DNA of 56,583 nucleotides from Candidatus Kuenenia stuttgartensis (GCA_945861865.1 CAMAWN010000012.1:1-56583); one strand, 5' to 3'; numbered from the stretch's first letter, positions 1-8,185 are shown. The notes: generated by a model from the sequence alone, not told the origin. Translations and numbers: made by a program.

Positions 1-2616
1 TACAAAGTGCTCGCCAGCGTCGGGCACATTCGCGATCTGCCGGCCGGAGCGGCGCAGGTTCCTGCGGCCCTCAAAAAAGAAGCCTGGGCCAAGATCGGCG
101 TTGATGTCGAGCACGGATTTCAGCCGCTGTACGTCATCCCGCCCGAAAAAAAGAAGGTCGTCGCCGAGCTGAAGGCGGCTCTGAAAGACGCCGACGAGCT
201 CATCCTCGCGACCGACTTTGACCGCGAAGGCGAATCCATCGGCTGGCATCTGTCGGAGGTGCTCAACCCGAAAGTTCCCGTGAAGCGGATGGTCTTCGAG
301 GAGATCACCAAAGAGGCGATTCAAGAGGCGATCAATTCGACGCGAGACATCGACGTCAACCTCGTGTCGGCCCAGGAAACGCGGCGAGTGCTCGACCGGT
401 TGTACGGCTACCGGCTCAGTCCGTTGCTCTGGAAAAAGATCGCCCCGAAGCTCTCGGCAGGCCGAGTGCAGTCGGTTGCTGTGCGGCTGATCGTGACCCG
501 CGAACTCGAACGGATGGCGTTCCGCAGTGCGACCTATTGGGACTTAAAGGCGGAACTCGCGACCGACACGTCTGCCAAATTCACCGCAGAACTCGCGACG
601 GTCGGTGGGCGCCGAGTCGCCAGCGGCCGAGACTTCGACGAGACGACTGGCAAGCTCAAGCCCAGCGCGGACGTGTTGCTGCTCGACCAGCCCAACGTCG
701 AGGCGTTGCGGAACCGGCTGAACGGTGCGAGTTGGCAAGTCAGCAATGTGAAGGACCGCTCCGAAATCCGCCGGCCGTACCCGCCGTTCACAACCAGCAC
801 GCTGCAACAAGAATCCAATCGCAAGCTCGGCCTGTCGTCCAAGGAGACGATGCAGATCGCTCAGCGGTTGTACGAGGACGGACTCATCACCTACATGCGA
901 ACCGACAGCGTCAACCTGTCGGGCGAGGCGATCGGTGCCGCACGGCGACGCATCGAAGAAAAATACGGTCAGGAATATCTCAGCCCGACGCCGCGACAAT
1001 TCACGACGAAGGCCAAGGGAGCGCAAGAGGCTCACGAGGCGATCCGCCCCGCCGGCAAGATGATGCCGACCGCCGACGAGCACAATCTTTCCGGCCAATC
1101 GGCCCGGCTCTACACGCTGATCTGGATGCGGACGATGGCCACGCAGATGGCCGATGCGCGATTGACGTTCATCACCGCGACGATTGCCGCCGCCGATGCC
1201 GAGTTCCGCGCGACCGGCCGGCACGTCGATTTCCCCGGCTTCTTCCGAGCCTACGTCGAAGGAGTCGATGACCCGGAAGCCGCACTCGACGATCAAGAAG
1301 CCGCGCTGCCACCGCTGCGCGAGTCGCAACCACTGTCGCTCGGACAACTCGATTCGCTCAAGCATGAAACGAAGCCACCCGCGCGGTTCACCGAAGCGAC
1401 GCTCGTCCGCGAACTTGAATCGGACGGCATCGGACGGCCTTCGACTTATGCCAGCATCATCAGCACGATCCAGGATCGCGGCTACGTTCGCAAAGTCAGC
1501 AACCAACTGATCCCGACTTTCACCGCGATCGCGGTCACGCGGTTGCTCGAACAGAACTTTCCGAACCTGGTCGATGTGAAATTTACCGCCCAGATGGAAG
1601 AGCAACTTGACGAGGTTGCGGCCGGCACGTCAGAGCGGCTGCCGTATCTGCAAAAGTTTTATTGCGGCGGCGAGGGACTCGACGAACAAGTGAAGTCGCA
1701 CGAAGAGTTGATCGACCCGCGCATCGCCTGCACGATCGACTTGGACGGCGTCGAGGCGAAAGTCCGCGTCGGCCGCTACGGCCCGTTCCTGCAAAAAACG
1801 GGCACCGGTCCAGAACCCGAAACCGCGTCAATCCCCGATGACATCGCTCCCGCCGACATCACGAACGAATTGGCCGAGAAGTGGCTGGAACTGAAGCGGC
1901 AAGGCCCGCAGTCGATCGGCAGTCACCCGGAACACGGCTTGCCGGTGTTCTTGCTCAGCGGCCGGTTCGGGCCGTATCTGCAAGTCGGAGAAATGTCTCA
2001 AGATCCCGAAGCTCCGAAACCAAAGCGGCAGAGCGTCCCAAAGAACATCGACCCCTCGACGATGTCATTCGACACGGCGCTCAAGCTGTTGTCTCTCCCG
2101 CGCGAACTCGGCCCACACCCGGACGATGGCAAGCTGGTTTACGCGAGCATCGGTCCGTATGGCCCGTATGTGAAACACGACAAGTCGTTCCGCTCGATTC
2201 CGAAAACAGGCGACGTGCTGACGATCGACCTCGCCGCCGCCGTCGAACTCATCAAGCAACCGAAGGGCAAGCGAGCGGCCCCGACGGCTCTGCGCGATCT
2301 CGGCAAGCATCCCGATGACGACGCGCTGATCCAGATTTTTGAAGGCCGCTTCGGTCCCTACGTTCGACACGGCGACGTCTTCGCCTCGCTGCCGAAGGAT
2401 CGCACGATTGAATCGGTGCAACTTGATGAAGCCCTGATCTGGATCGCCGAACGTGCCGCGCAAGGACCCTCGAAAAAGAAGGGGCGCGGCCGAGGCGGCT
2501 TCCGCAAGAAAGCGGCGGCTCCCAAGGGTGAGACGACGACCGCCGCTCTCAAGCCTGCGAAAAAGAAAGCGGCCAAGAAGAAGACGGCCAAGAAAACGCC
2601 TCCAGAGTCTGAATAG
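1..2616 (+). CDS. topA: DNA topoisomerase I (type IA), 5'-truncated by window edge
   Basis: Type IA topoisomerase that relaxes negative supercoils by a transient 5'-phosphotyrosine break. The window opens inside the Toprim domain: the first codons read YKVLASVGHIRDLP, which in this family lies some 20-30 residues after the start, so only a short N-terminus is missing. The acidic Toprim motif DFDREGE is at codons 72-78 and the active-site tyrosine lies in LITYMRTDS (Tyr codon 298, bases 892-894). The C-terminus carries four Cys-free repeats, each centred on G-x-[YF]-G-P-[YF] (codons about 591, 654, 718 and 782), instead of the zinc ribbons of the E. coli enzyme, then a Lys/Arg/Ala-rich tail of about 50 residues that probably binds DNA. 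The stop codon is 5 bp before plsY. Identity is certain; only the true start is out of view. Confidence 0.97.
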   Translation, partial: YKVLASVGHIRDLPAGAAQVPAALKKEAWAKIGVDVEHGFQPLYVIPPEKKKVVAELKAALKDADELILATDFDREGESIGWHLSEVLNPKVPVKRMVFEEITKEAIQEAINSTRDIDVNLVSAQETRRVLDRLYGYRLSPLLWKKIAPKLSAGRVQSVAVRLIVTRELERMAFRSATYWDLKAELATDTSAKFTAELATVGGRRVASGRDFDETTGKLKPSADVLLLDQPNVEALRNRLNGASWQVSNVKDRSEIRRPYPPFTTSTLQQESNRKLGLSSKETMQIAQRLYEDGLITYMRTDSVNLSGEAIGAARRRIEEKYGQEYLSPTPRQFTTKAKGAQEAHEAIRPAGKMMPTADEHNLSGQSARLYTLIWMRTMATQMADARLTFITATIAAADAEFRATGRHVDFPGFFRAYVEGVDDPEAALDDQEAALPPLRESQPLSLGQLDSLKHETKPPARFTEATLVRELESDGIGRPSTYASIISTIQDRGYVRKVSNQLIPTFTAIAVTRLLEQNFPNLVDVKFTAQMEEQLDEVAAGTSERLPYLQKFYCGGEGLDEQVKSHEELIDPRIACTIDLDGVEAKVRVGRYGPFLQKTGTGPEPETASIPDDIAPADITNELAEKWLELKRQGPQSIGSHPEHGLPVFLLSGRFGPYLQVGEMSQDPEAPKPKRQSVPKNIDPSTMSFDTALKLLSLPRELGPHPDDGKLVYASIGPYGPYVKHDKSFRSIPKTGDVLTIDLAAAVELIKQPKGKRAAPTALRDLGKHPDDDALIQIFEGRFGPYVRHGDVFASLPKDRTIESVQLDEALIWIAERAAQGPSKKKGRGRGGFRKKAAAPKGETTTAALKPAKKKAAKKKTAKKTPPESE

Positions 2617-2621
2617 CTGCG

Positions 2622-3260
2622 ATGACACCGTTGCTGATTCTTGTTGGCGCGTATCTCGCCGGCTCGCTGCCGTTCGGGCTGATCGTCGCGCGAGTCGCCA
2701 AAGGGATCGACATCCGCGAGCACGGCAGCAAGAACATCGGAGCCACGAACGTCACGCGCGTTCTCGGAGCCAAATGGGGCGCGTTGTGCTTCGTTCTTGA
2801 CGTGCTCAAAGGAGCGTTGCCAGTCGCGCTGCCCAAGTGGCTGTTCGCGTTGGATGATCCGAATCGCGGCCATTGGCTTGTTGCCGCCGGATTGCTGGCG
2901 ATCCTCGGACACATGTTCCCGATCTGGCTCGGCTTTCACGGCGGCAAGGGAGTCGCAACGGCCTTGGGAGTCGTCGTCGTGTTGGCGAATCCGATCTCGA
3001 CGGTGATCACATTCGGAGCATTCGTCGTCTGCTTTGCTGCGACGAAGATTGTGTCGATCAGCTCGATCACTGCCGCGGTGACGTTCGTCGTGGCCCAGAT
3101 GTACTTTCTATGGCCGCAACCATTCCGCGCGGAGACTTGGAGCATCGCCAGCTTCAGCCTGGCGGTGCCGACGCTCATCATCGTCAAGCACCGCAGCAAC
3201 ATTGTGCGCCTGCTGCGTGGCGAAGAACTTCGTTTTGGCCGCAAGCCACCGCAGTTGTAG
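2622..3260 (+). CDS. plsY: Glycerol-3-phosphate acyltransferase PlsY
   Basis: Integral membrane enzyme that transfers the acyl group of acyl-phosphate to sn-glycerol-3-phosphate, giving lysophosphatidic acid, the first step of phospholipid synthesis. At 212 aa it matches the family. The conserved loops are visible: GSLPFG near the N-terminus, GSKNIGATNVTR around residues 35-46, and GFHGGKGVATALG around residues 105-117. Several hydrophobic segments span the chain. The ATG is 5 bp after the topA stop, so the two genes are probably co-transcribed. Its TAG stop (3258-3260) is part of the palindromic repeat that begins at 3257, so the repeat supplies the stop codon. Confidence 0.96.
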   Translation: MTPLLILVGAYLAGSLPFGLIVARVAKGIDIREHGSKNIGATNVTRVLGAKWGALCFVLDVLKGALPVALPKWLFALDDPNRGHWLVAAGLLAILGHMFPIWLGFHGGKGVATALGVVVVLANPISTVITFGAFVVCFAATKIVSISSITAAVTFVVAQMYFLWPQPFRAETWSIASFSLAVPTLIIVKHRSNIVRLLRGEELRFGRKPPQL

Positions 3261-3283
3261 GTTGGGACTCCATCCCAACCTAC
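3257..3283. repeat. GTAG-headed palindrome at the plsY stop codon
   Basis: Perfect inverted repeat with 11-base arms, GTAGGTTGGGA (3257-3267) and TCCCAACCTAC (3273-3283), around the loop CTCCA. The TAG of the first arm is the plsY stop codon. It lies between two convergent transcription units and could fold in either transcript, although no T-tract follows. The GTAG head resembles that of REP elements. Confidence 0.85.
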
Positions 3284-3287
3284 GGAC

Positions 3288-3563
3288 TCAGCGGACTTCG
3301 ACCTCGTTGGTCAGCGACGGCTCGCTGGCGGCATCGAGAGCAGCGTGAGTGGCAAGCTGCTTGTTGTCGTACGTCGAAGTATGCCCGAGGAGGATGACTT
3401 CACCTGCGGACACCTCGACGTGCGGGCTGCGAATCGTGCCGCCAGTGAGTCCCGATCGACAGGGTGTTGGTTCGGGATGTGCCGCGATCTTGCGCCAGAG
3501 TTCGCAGATCGTCTCGGTGTTGACCACCGTGGTATTGGTCACGGCCACCTGCGTGCGCGTCAC
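3288..3563 (-). CDS. Small hypothetical protein coupled to comF
   Basis: Unknown 91-residue protein. I place the start at a GTG (3561-3563) that overlaps the comF stop as GTGA, a typical translational-coupling arrangement. The reading frame is also open upstream, but that part overlaps comF and looks like a shadow with low-complexity Arg/Gly. From the GTG the product reads as an ordinary soluble protein, with VTNTTVVNTETICELWRKI near the start, no signal peptide and no membrane segment. No family is recognised. It ends 5 bp from the palindrome at 3257-3283. A longer start at 3641 or a non-coding shadow are the alternatives. Confidence 0.5.
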   Translation of the reverse strand: MTRTQVAVTNTTVVNTETICELWRKIAAHPEPTPCRSGLTGGTIRSPHVEVSAGEVILLGHTSTYDNKQLATHAALDAASEPSLTNEVEVR

Positions 3564-4363
3564 CGCGAGTTCGGCGGCACGACAGCGACCACGGCCACGA
3601 TCACCTTCGCGACCCCCGCGTGGAGCAACGCTCGCGTGCATTCGTTGGCGGTGGTCCCGGTCGTCAGGATGTCATCGACCAACAGCACTGTCTTGCCAAC
3701 CAGCAACCGAGGACGCGATCGAACGGCAAAGGCCTCTTTCAAATTGAGCTTGCGATGCGCCGCCGTCAAATCGGATTGATCCGGCGTCCATTTGATTTTG
3801 CGGAGCAGTCCGCGGCCGTGAGGCTTTCCCAACCGCCGAGCCAACACGCGCGAAATGGTCTCAGCCGCGTGATGCGGTTTCACCAGTCGCCGAGTCCAAT
3901 GTCGAGGAACCGGAACGATCACATCAATTCGTTCCGCGTCTAGTTCCTCCTGCTCCTGCAACCACATCAAATTGGCGAGAGCTGCGGCCAACGGAGATTG
4001 GGTGGTTCCCTTCGCTCGAATGCACGCGGTCCTCAACAGGTTGTCATACAGACCCACGCGGATGACTCGGCGAAAGCGAAACTTCTGAGACCGACAATGC
4101 GGACAGCCGTCATCGATCAGTGCGTGGGGGCCGACCAGCAACCCGCAACGCAAGCAACAGCGACTCGGCGGAGGCAGCATGTCGGCCGAGCAGAGGTCAC
4201 ACAGCACCGGAGCAATCGACCGGCCGAGGTCAACCCGCTCGTGGAGTTCAACATCTCGATGACACAGCGGACACGACGGCGGAAAAACAAAACGAAAGGC
4301 CGCTCGACCCAGTTGGGTGAGCGGCCAGATGCTTCGACGGATGAGCCGCTGTGTGTCGCTCAT
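3560..4363 (-). CDS. comF: ComF-family phosphoribosyltransferase-like protein
   Basis: Member of the ComF/GntX family, linked to natural transformation in other bacteria and built on a type I phosphoribosyltransferase fold. At 267 aa, the N-terminal part holds four Cys pairs (CPLC, CDLC, CCLRC, CPHC) that look like a zinc-binding module. The C-terminal part has the PRPP-loop motif VLLVDDILTTGTTANEC. The ATG overlaps the stop of the upstream SMP-30-like gene as ATGA, and its own stop overlaps the start of the following small gene, so it sits in a coupled operon. The substrate is unknown for this family in planctomycetes. Confidence 0.9.
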   Translation of the reverse strand: MSDTQRLIRRSIWPLTQLGRAAFRFVFPPSCPLCHRDVELHERVDLGRSIAPVLCDLCSADMLPPPSRCCLRCGLLVGPHALIDDGCPHCRSQKFRFRRVIRVGLYDNLLRTACIRAKGTTQSPLAAALANLMWLQEQEELDAERIDVIVPVPRHWTRRLVKPHHAAETISRVLARRLGKPHGRGLLRKIKWTPDQSDLTAAHRKLNLKEAFAVRSRPRLLVGKTVLLVDDILTTGTTANECTRALLHAGVAKVIVAVVAVVPPNSR

Positions 4364-5418
4364 TTCTTGGCGAACTGCACGTGAAAGCCTTTGACCTTCA
4401 GCGCGATGCGGGACAGGCTCGTGTCGATCGTCACGTACAAGACATTCGCTTCGTCACCAATCCCGAACTCGACGTTGCTGGGCTTGCCGACCGCCGAGTC
4501 GTCCGGCTGATTCGGAGCACCCGTCGGAATGAACGCGACTTCTTTGCCGCTGGGATCAATGACCAACACGCCCGGCCGCTTGATGCCGCGAGACGTCAAA
4601 TAGACGTTCCCCTTCTCGTCCACCGTCATGCCGTCGCAGCCCGCTTGATCTCCGAAGTCGTAGATCGTCTTGCGAGCGCCGCCAACCTTGCCGTCGGCAT
4701 CCAGCGGGAAAGCGTAAATCTTCATCGCTCCCGGTTTCGCCTTCTCGTCCGAGCCGATGCGATCCGTGCCGTTATCGTGATCGGCGAGATACATCGTCTT
4801 GCCATCGGGGCTGAGCGCGATCCCGTTCGGCTTGCCGACGTTGTGAGTGATCTCCAGGACCGTGCCGTCGCGGTCGATGCGGTACACAGAACGATGTTCG
4901 AGTTCGCGCGGTTCGGCCCCGACATATTTCGGATCGGTGAAATAAATTCGACCGAGCCGATCGACACAGATGTCATTCGGTGCGTTAAATTTATTCCCTT
5001 GGAATCGATCCACCAGCACGGTTCGCTTGCCGGTCTTCAAATCCCAGCGAGACACACCGCGGCCTCCGAAGTCGGAGCCTTCCGCCGCCAGTAATCGTCC
5101 TTCCGAGTCGCAAATCAGCCCGTTGGACTTGTGGCTATCCTCGGCAAACACGGTCGTCTTTTTCGTCTTCGGATCGAACCGCAGGATCATCCCGTTGTCC
5201 TTGCCCATCGGAATGTCCGAGAAATAAATCGACCCATCCGGCGCGACGGCCGGCCCCTCGGTCAGCCCGCCTTCGATCTTCGCGGTGCGAGTGAAAAGGT
5301 GTTCGAGCTTCGCATCGGGCGAGACAATCGCCTCGCCGGTCGGCTTCGGAAAATCCGCCGCGCTGGCGACGGCCAGTTGGATCGAACACAGACCGATCGC
5401 CCACAGCCAACGATTCAT
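4360..5418 (-). CDS. SMP-30/gluconolactonase-like secreted beta-propeller
   Basis: Probable secreted lactonase or related beta-propeller of the SMP-30/gluconolaconase/LRE-like family. The first 20 residues (MNRWLWAIGL then hydrophobic, ending ASAA) form a Sec signal peptide. Propeller hallmarks follow: EGPAVAPDGSIYFSD around residue 55, SNGLICDSEGRLL, NAPNDICVDRLGRIYFTD, and KPNGIALSPDGKTMYLAD. These Glu, Asn and Asp positions form the metal site in characterised members. The start has an excellent ribosome binding site (GGGAGGC, 4 bases before ATG). It ends as an ATGA overlap with comF. The sugar lactone substrate cannot be told from sequence. Confidence 0.9.
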   Translation of the reverse strand: MNRWLWAIGLCSIQLAVASAADFPKPTGEAIVSPDAKLEHLFTRTAKIEGGLTEGPAVAPDGSIYFSDIPMGKDNGMILRFDPKTKKTTVFAEDSHKSNGLICDSEGRLLAAEGSDFGGRGVSRWDLKTGKRTVLVDRFQGNKFNAPNDICVDRLGRIYFTDPKYVGAEPRELEHRSVYRIDRDGTVLEITHNVGKPNGIALSPDGKTMYLADHDNGTDRIGSDEKAKPGAMKIYAFPLDADGKVGGARKTIYDFGDQAGCDGMTVDEKGNVYLTSRGIKRPGVLVIDPSGKEVAFIPTGAPNQPDDSAVGKPSNVEFGIGDEANVLYVTIDTSLSRIALKVKGFHVQFAKK

Positions 5419-5479
5419 GATTGCCTCCCAAGTTCATGCGGAATCCGGAAACAAAGCCGGACAGCAAGCTATCGCCGAT

Positions 5480-6790
5480 TCAACGCCCCGACAATGAACC
5501 GCCAGCGACGGCCAGCAACCGAATCGGTCGATCAGAAACACCCCGCTGATTGGCCAAGTGATGCAGCCACACCACGAAACCGGTTTGCGGATGGAAGTGC
5601 AACTCGTGCAAAGCACGTTGCGTTCGATTGCCGAGCTTCATCGCGTCGTGTTCGGTGGGAAGTTGGAAAAAAGTGTGCAGTTGAAAACTCGTCGCGCCGC
5701 GCAGGAGGTATTCAACCGCCATGCGTCCGGTCGTGATATTCCCGGTCGCCGACCACGGCAGCGGCCCACCAGCACGACGCGCCAGCGAGTGGTCGGATTC
5801 GGACGCGGCGCTCAACCCCTCGCTAGCGCGTCGGGCTAAGGCTCGCCATTGATCGAGCACTCGCAGATTGCGATCGCTCAAGTCTGGTCCACCGAACGCA
5901 ACGCCGCGCTGGCCATCGAATTCACGGTTTGGATCAAATAGCCGATTCGCGTAGATGAAAAAGTCCGGCCGATCAGCAGCCGTCCCGTGAATCGCCTCGA
6001 GCATCTCCAACTGAAAGCGGTCGTCGAATAGGGCGTTGAACAGCTTCATGCCGACGCGAACTTGACCGAGACCACTCCGCGCCGCCGAGTCACGCACGAG
6101 CTTCGGGACGACTCGCAGCCATTCGAGAATCTTCGCCTGCGTCGCCGCTCGGTCGCTACCCGCCAGAGTCGGGCTGAAATCTTTTTCGAGCGGCATTGGA
6201 CTCGCGTCCGGCTGCCAAGCCTCCAACATCTTCGCAGTGGTGAAGTCATATTCGCCGACTCGCCACTCAGCTTCATTGGGCGACGGCAAATGATATTTGC
6301 ACGACGGGACGATCAGTGTGCCGGTGCCGTCGGCGATCCGCCGCGCATCGCGGATCAACTGCAAGTACGCCTCGAACGGCTGCCACCAGCCGCGGCCCTT
6401 CCAAGTGATCGTCCAGCCCGGCTCGCCCGATTGTCCGACAATCGGCTCCGCAACCATGCGAGCTTCGGGGATCGCCCACGCGGCCATCGACTGGCCACCC
6501 TGCTCGTCCTGCGCGATCACCGTTTTGAGCACGACAAAACCGAGTCCGGCGGCAACGTCCTCTTCGACTTGCCGAGTCGTCATCGACAACTGACCAGACG
6601 CCTTGCCCCACGGGTTCTTGATCAGAAACCCCGCGTACTCCGCCGTCACGTCGAGGTCGTATTCGTCCAGCAGATACTGCTCGGGCGACGTCGGCCACCC
6701 TTCCGTCCTGAAGCGTTCGTAGTCGCGTTGGACTCGTTGACGCACCGAGTCAGGCGCGGCGAGCGGTTCCGTGGTGTCGAGACGCGACAT
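5480..6790 (-). CDS. Dihydroorotate-dehydrogenase-like protein with an embedded palindrome
   Basis: TIM-barrel flavoprotein related to dihydroorotate dehydrogenase. From the chosen ATG (6788-6790) it is 436 aa. Visible motifs are FLIKNPWGKASGQLSM near residue 55, VVLKTVIAQDEQGG, KLFNALFDD, IYANRLFD, and the C-terminal ATGNITTGRMAVEYLLRGA, which fits the phosphate-binding end of such barrels. It is longer than typical dihydroorotate dehydrogenases, partly because residues about 318-340 (ARRASEGLSAASESDHSLARR) are encoded by a palindromic repeat at 5772-5835. The frame is open further upstream, but that would overlap the fur-like gene; the chosen start leaves a 22-bp gap. A true pyrimidine role is unproven: it could act on another substrate. 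Confidence 0.82.
   Translation of the reverse strand: MSRLDTTEPLAAPDSVRQRVQRDYERFRTEGWPTSPEQYLLDEYDLDVTAEYAGFLIKNPWGKASGQLSMTTRQVEEDVAAGLGFVVLKTVIAQDEQGGQSMAAWAIPEARMVAEPIVGQSGEPGWTITWKGRGWWQPFEAYLQLIRDARRIADGTGTLIVPSCKYHLPSPNEAEWRVGEYDFTTAKMLEAWQPDASPMPLEKDFSPTLAGSDRAATQAKILEWLRVVPKLVRDSAARSGLGQVRVGMKLFNALFDDRFQLEMLEAIHGTAADRPDFFIYANRLFDPNREFDGQRGVAFGGPDLSDRNLRVLDQWRALARRASEGLSAASESDHSLARRAGGPLPWSATGNITTGRMAVEYLLRGATSFQLHTFFQLPTEHDAMKLGNRTQRALHELHFHPQTGFVVWLHHLANQRGVSDRPIRLLAVAGGSLSGR
5772..5835. repeat. Palindromic repeat embedded in the DHOD-like gene
   Basis: Imperfect inverted repeat with arms of about 21 bases, 18 matching: GCACGACGCGCCAGCGAGTGG (5772-5792, shown only for pairing) and the reverse complement of the stretch ending CGCGTCGGGC near 5835. 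The sequence between the arms keeps the reading frame open. On the minus strand it opens TTAGCCCGACGCG. Confidence 0.75.
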
Positions 6791-6812
6791 GATCAGCTCT
6801 CGGCCGGAGAGG

Positions 6813-7289
6813 TCAGACCAAATCCAATTTGCGATGGCGACGATTCGGCGGAGCGTTGCACTTCGCACAGGTGCCGTACACTTCCAGCCGATGGCCACTT
6901 TTGATGAAGCCGTGCTGGTTGCAGACTTTGTCCACGAGTGCAGAGATCGCTTCGTTGGTGAACTCGATCAGTGTGCCGCACTTCGCACAAATCAGGTGGT
7001 CGTGCTGAGGGTAGCCGTAGTCGTGCTCGTAGACTTCGCTGCCATTGGGCCGCGCGACTTTGCGGAGCAAACCCGCCTCTTCCAGCAACTTGAGCGCGCG
7101 ATACACGGTCGCTCGACTGACGCGCCGGCCGGACTTGTCGCGAGCGACCTTCGCGATCAGATCCTCGGCATCGAAGTGTTCGTGCTGAGCAAACACCTCT
7201 TCGATGATGATCGACCGCTCACGAGTCAGCCGCTCCCCCTTCGTCAGCAGAAACTCGCGAAACTTTTCGATGGGAGTCAATTCACCCAC
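6813..7289 (-). CDS. Fur-family metal-responsive transcriptional regulator
   Basis: DNA-binding repressor of the Fur superfamily. From the GTG at 7287-7289 it is 158 aa, the usual length. That start has a good ribosome binding site (GAGGTG, 6 bases upstream); an ATG further upstream would extend the protein through repeat DNA. The winged helix is at residues about 15-85 (LTRERSIIIEEVFAQHEHFD, then RVSRATVYRALKLLEEAGLL). The dimerisation part has HDHLICAKCG and a second CAKC pair near the end, giving the structural zinc site. The C-terminus is basic (RRHRKLDLV). Iron, zinc or peroxide sensing cannot be separated by eye. It is transcribed towards the DHOD-like gene. Confidence 0.93.
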   Translation of the reverse strand: MGELTPIEKFREFLLTKGERLTRERSIIIEEVFAQHEHFDAEDLIAKVARDKSGRRVSRATVYRALKLLEEAGLLRKVARPNGSEVYEHDYGYPQHDHLICAKCGTLIEFTNEAISALVDKVCNQHGFIKSGHRLEVYGTCAKCNAPPNRRHRKLDLV

Positions 7290-7318
7290 AAAACACCTCG
7301 ACGTTGAAGCCAGCCAAT

Positions 7319-7343
7319 TCGCCTCGCAGAGCGAGGCGACTAC
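7319..7343. repeat. GTAG-type palindrome upstream of the fur-like gene
   Basis: Perfect 9-base arms TCGCCTCGC (7319-7327) and GCGAGGCGA (7331-7339) around AGA, followed by CTAC. On the minus strand it therefore reads GTAG plus hairpin, the REP layout. It lies 30 bp upstream of the fur-like start, inside its leader. Confidence 0.8.
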
Positions 7344-7358
7344 GTTCGCCAAAAGATA

Positions 7359-7415
7359 GCGGGCCGTGGAACTTGGCAACATCGACCGGCGATGATGCCA
7401 AGTTTCACGGCCCGC
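7359..7415. repeat. Second palindrome in the flgM-fur spacer
   Basis: Inverted repeat with 20-base arms and one mismatch: GCGGGCCGTGGAACTTGGCA (7359-7378) and TGCCAAGTTTCACGGCCCGC (7396-7415), separated by 17 bases. Its sequence is unrelated to its two palindromic neighbours. Confidence 0.85.
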
Positions 7416-7421
7416 GAATTC

Positions 7422-7480
7422 GTGGGGCAGGTTTTCAACCTGCCAGCCGATTTGTCAGTCAGGTTGAAAACCTGCCCCAC
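7422..7480. repeat. Third palindrome, just after the flgM-like stop
   Basis: Perfect inverted repeat with 21-base arms (7422-7442 and 7460-7480); the core of each arm, GGCAGGTTTTCAACCTGCC, is itself palindromic. It begins two bases after the flgM-like TAA stop (7483-7485), so it would fold at the 3' end of that transcript. There is no T-run, so a factor-independent terminator is not proven. A second copy of the same family is at 17795-17852. Confidence 0.9.
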
Positions 7481-7482
7481 GG

Positions 7483-7785
7483 TTACGCTTCCAAATCGAT
7501 TCCATTGCTGTCGAACATCTTCAGCAGCGCGGCTTCGAGTTTGGCGTCGGTGTCGTAGGTACCGGCGTCGATCTCGGCCTTGATGCGAGCCAACCGTTCG
7601 GCGCGTTGAGCGGCTTCGGTTCCTTCGGTCAGCTTGCCTATCAATTGGCCGGCGGCGGAGAGTTCGACTTCGTCTTGCGGCACTTCCAACGGTGACTTGC
7701 TGGCGGCAGCCGTCGGGCCGGTTGCCGGACGGGCTCCTTGGAGGGGGGTCGCATTGGGGACGAATCCAGGGCCTCGGACTTCCAT
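7483..7785 (-). CDS. flgM: FlgM-like flagellar anti-sigma factor
   Basis: Likely anti-sigma-28 factor that holds the flagellar sigma factor until hook completion. The 100-aa product starts MEVRGPGF, has a flexible Pro/Ala/Thr stretch, then the family's C-terminal half: DEVELSAAGQLIGKL, RAERLARIKAEIDAGTYDTD, and KLEAALLKMF. The internal ATG at 7783-7785 has a textbook ribosome binding site (AAGGAGG, 6 bases away) and gives the length normal for planctomycete FlgM. The frame stays open to an ATG at 7984-7986 that also has a GAGGA site, giving a 167-aa form; I prefer the short form. No other flagellar gene lies in the window. Confidence 0.8.
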   Translation of the reverse strand: MEVRGPGFVPNATPLQGARPATGPTAAASKSPLEVPQDEVELSAAGQLIGKLTEGTEAAQRAERLARIKAEIDAGTYDTDAKLEAALLKMFDSNGIDLEA

Positions 7786-8185
7786 CTCGATCCTCCTTGC
7801 CGGACTGGCATCTGGAGATTGATTGCGGCGGCGACGGCGAGAACGGGCATCATCCTTCTCAGGCTGATCCGTCCGCAGGGTGTCGTCACCGTGGGGAGAA
7901 TGGGCGGCATGGTATCGCAGATTGGAAAAACGGTTCAACGGGGCTTCTGGGATCCCCGGCTCAATTGGCTCCGACTCGAATGACATGTTGAATCCTCAAA
8001 GATTGCGGAGACCAACGATCGGGACCGGTCTCGGTCGTAACGTTCCTTGCGAATCGTTCCGTATCCGACGGACGTGGCCCGGTCGCGGCCTCACACGAGG
8101 TATCGTCTGCGGCAAAATCCGCCGATGAGCCGGCTATGGCCGATCCTGTCAAACTTTGAGGGCGCGCGGTTCGTCACGCAGTTTC

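Noticed and set aside
544-1605. Long minus-strand open frame inside topA
   Set aside because: Arg/Asp-rich translation with no domain; the opposite strand encodes a clear topoisomerase through the whole stretch. It is a GC-rich antisense shadow.
4351-5094. Plus-strand open frame of 247 codons opposite the SMP-30-like gene
   Set aside because: The minus strand has a signal peptide, propeller motifs and a strong ribosome binding site; the plus frame has none.
7319-7480. CRISPR-like cluster of repeats
   Set aside because: The three inverted repeats differ in sequence and are not direct repeats with regular spacers; no cas gene is present.
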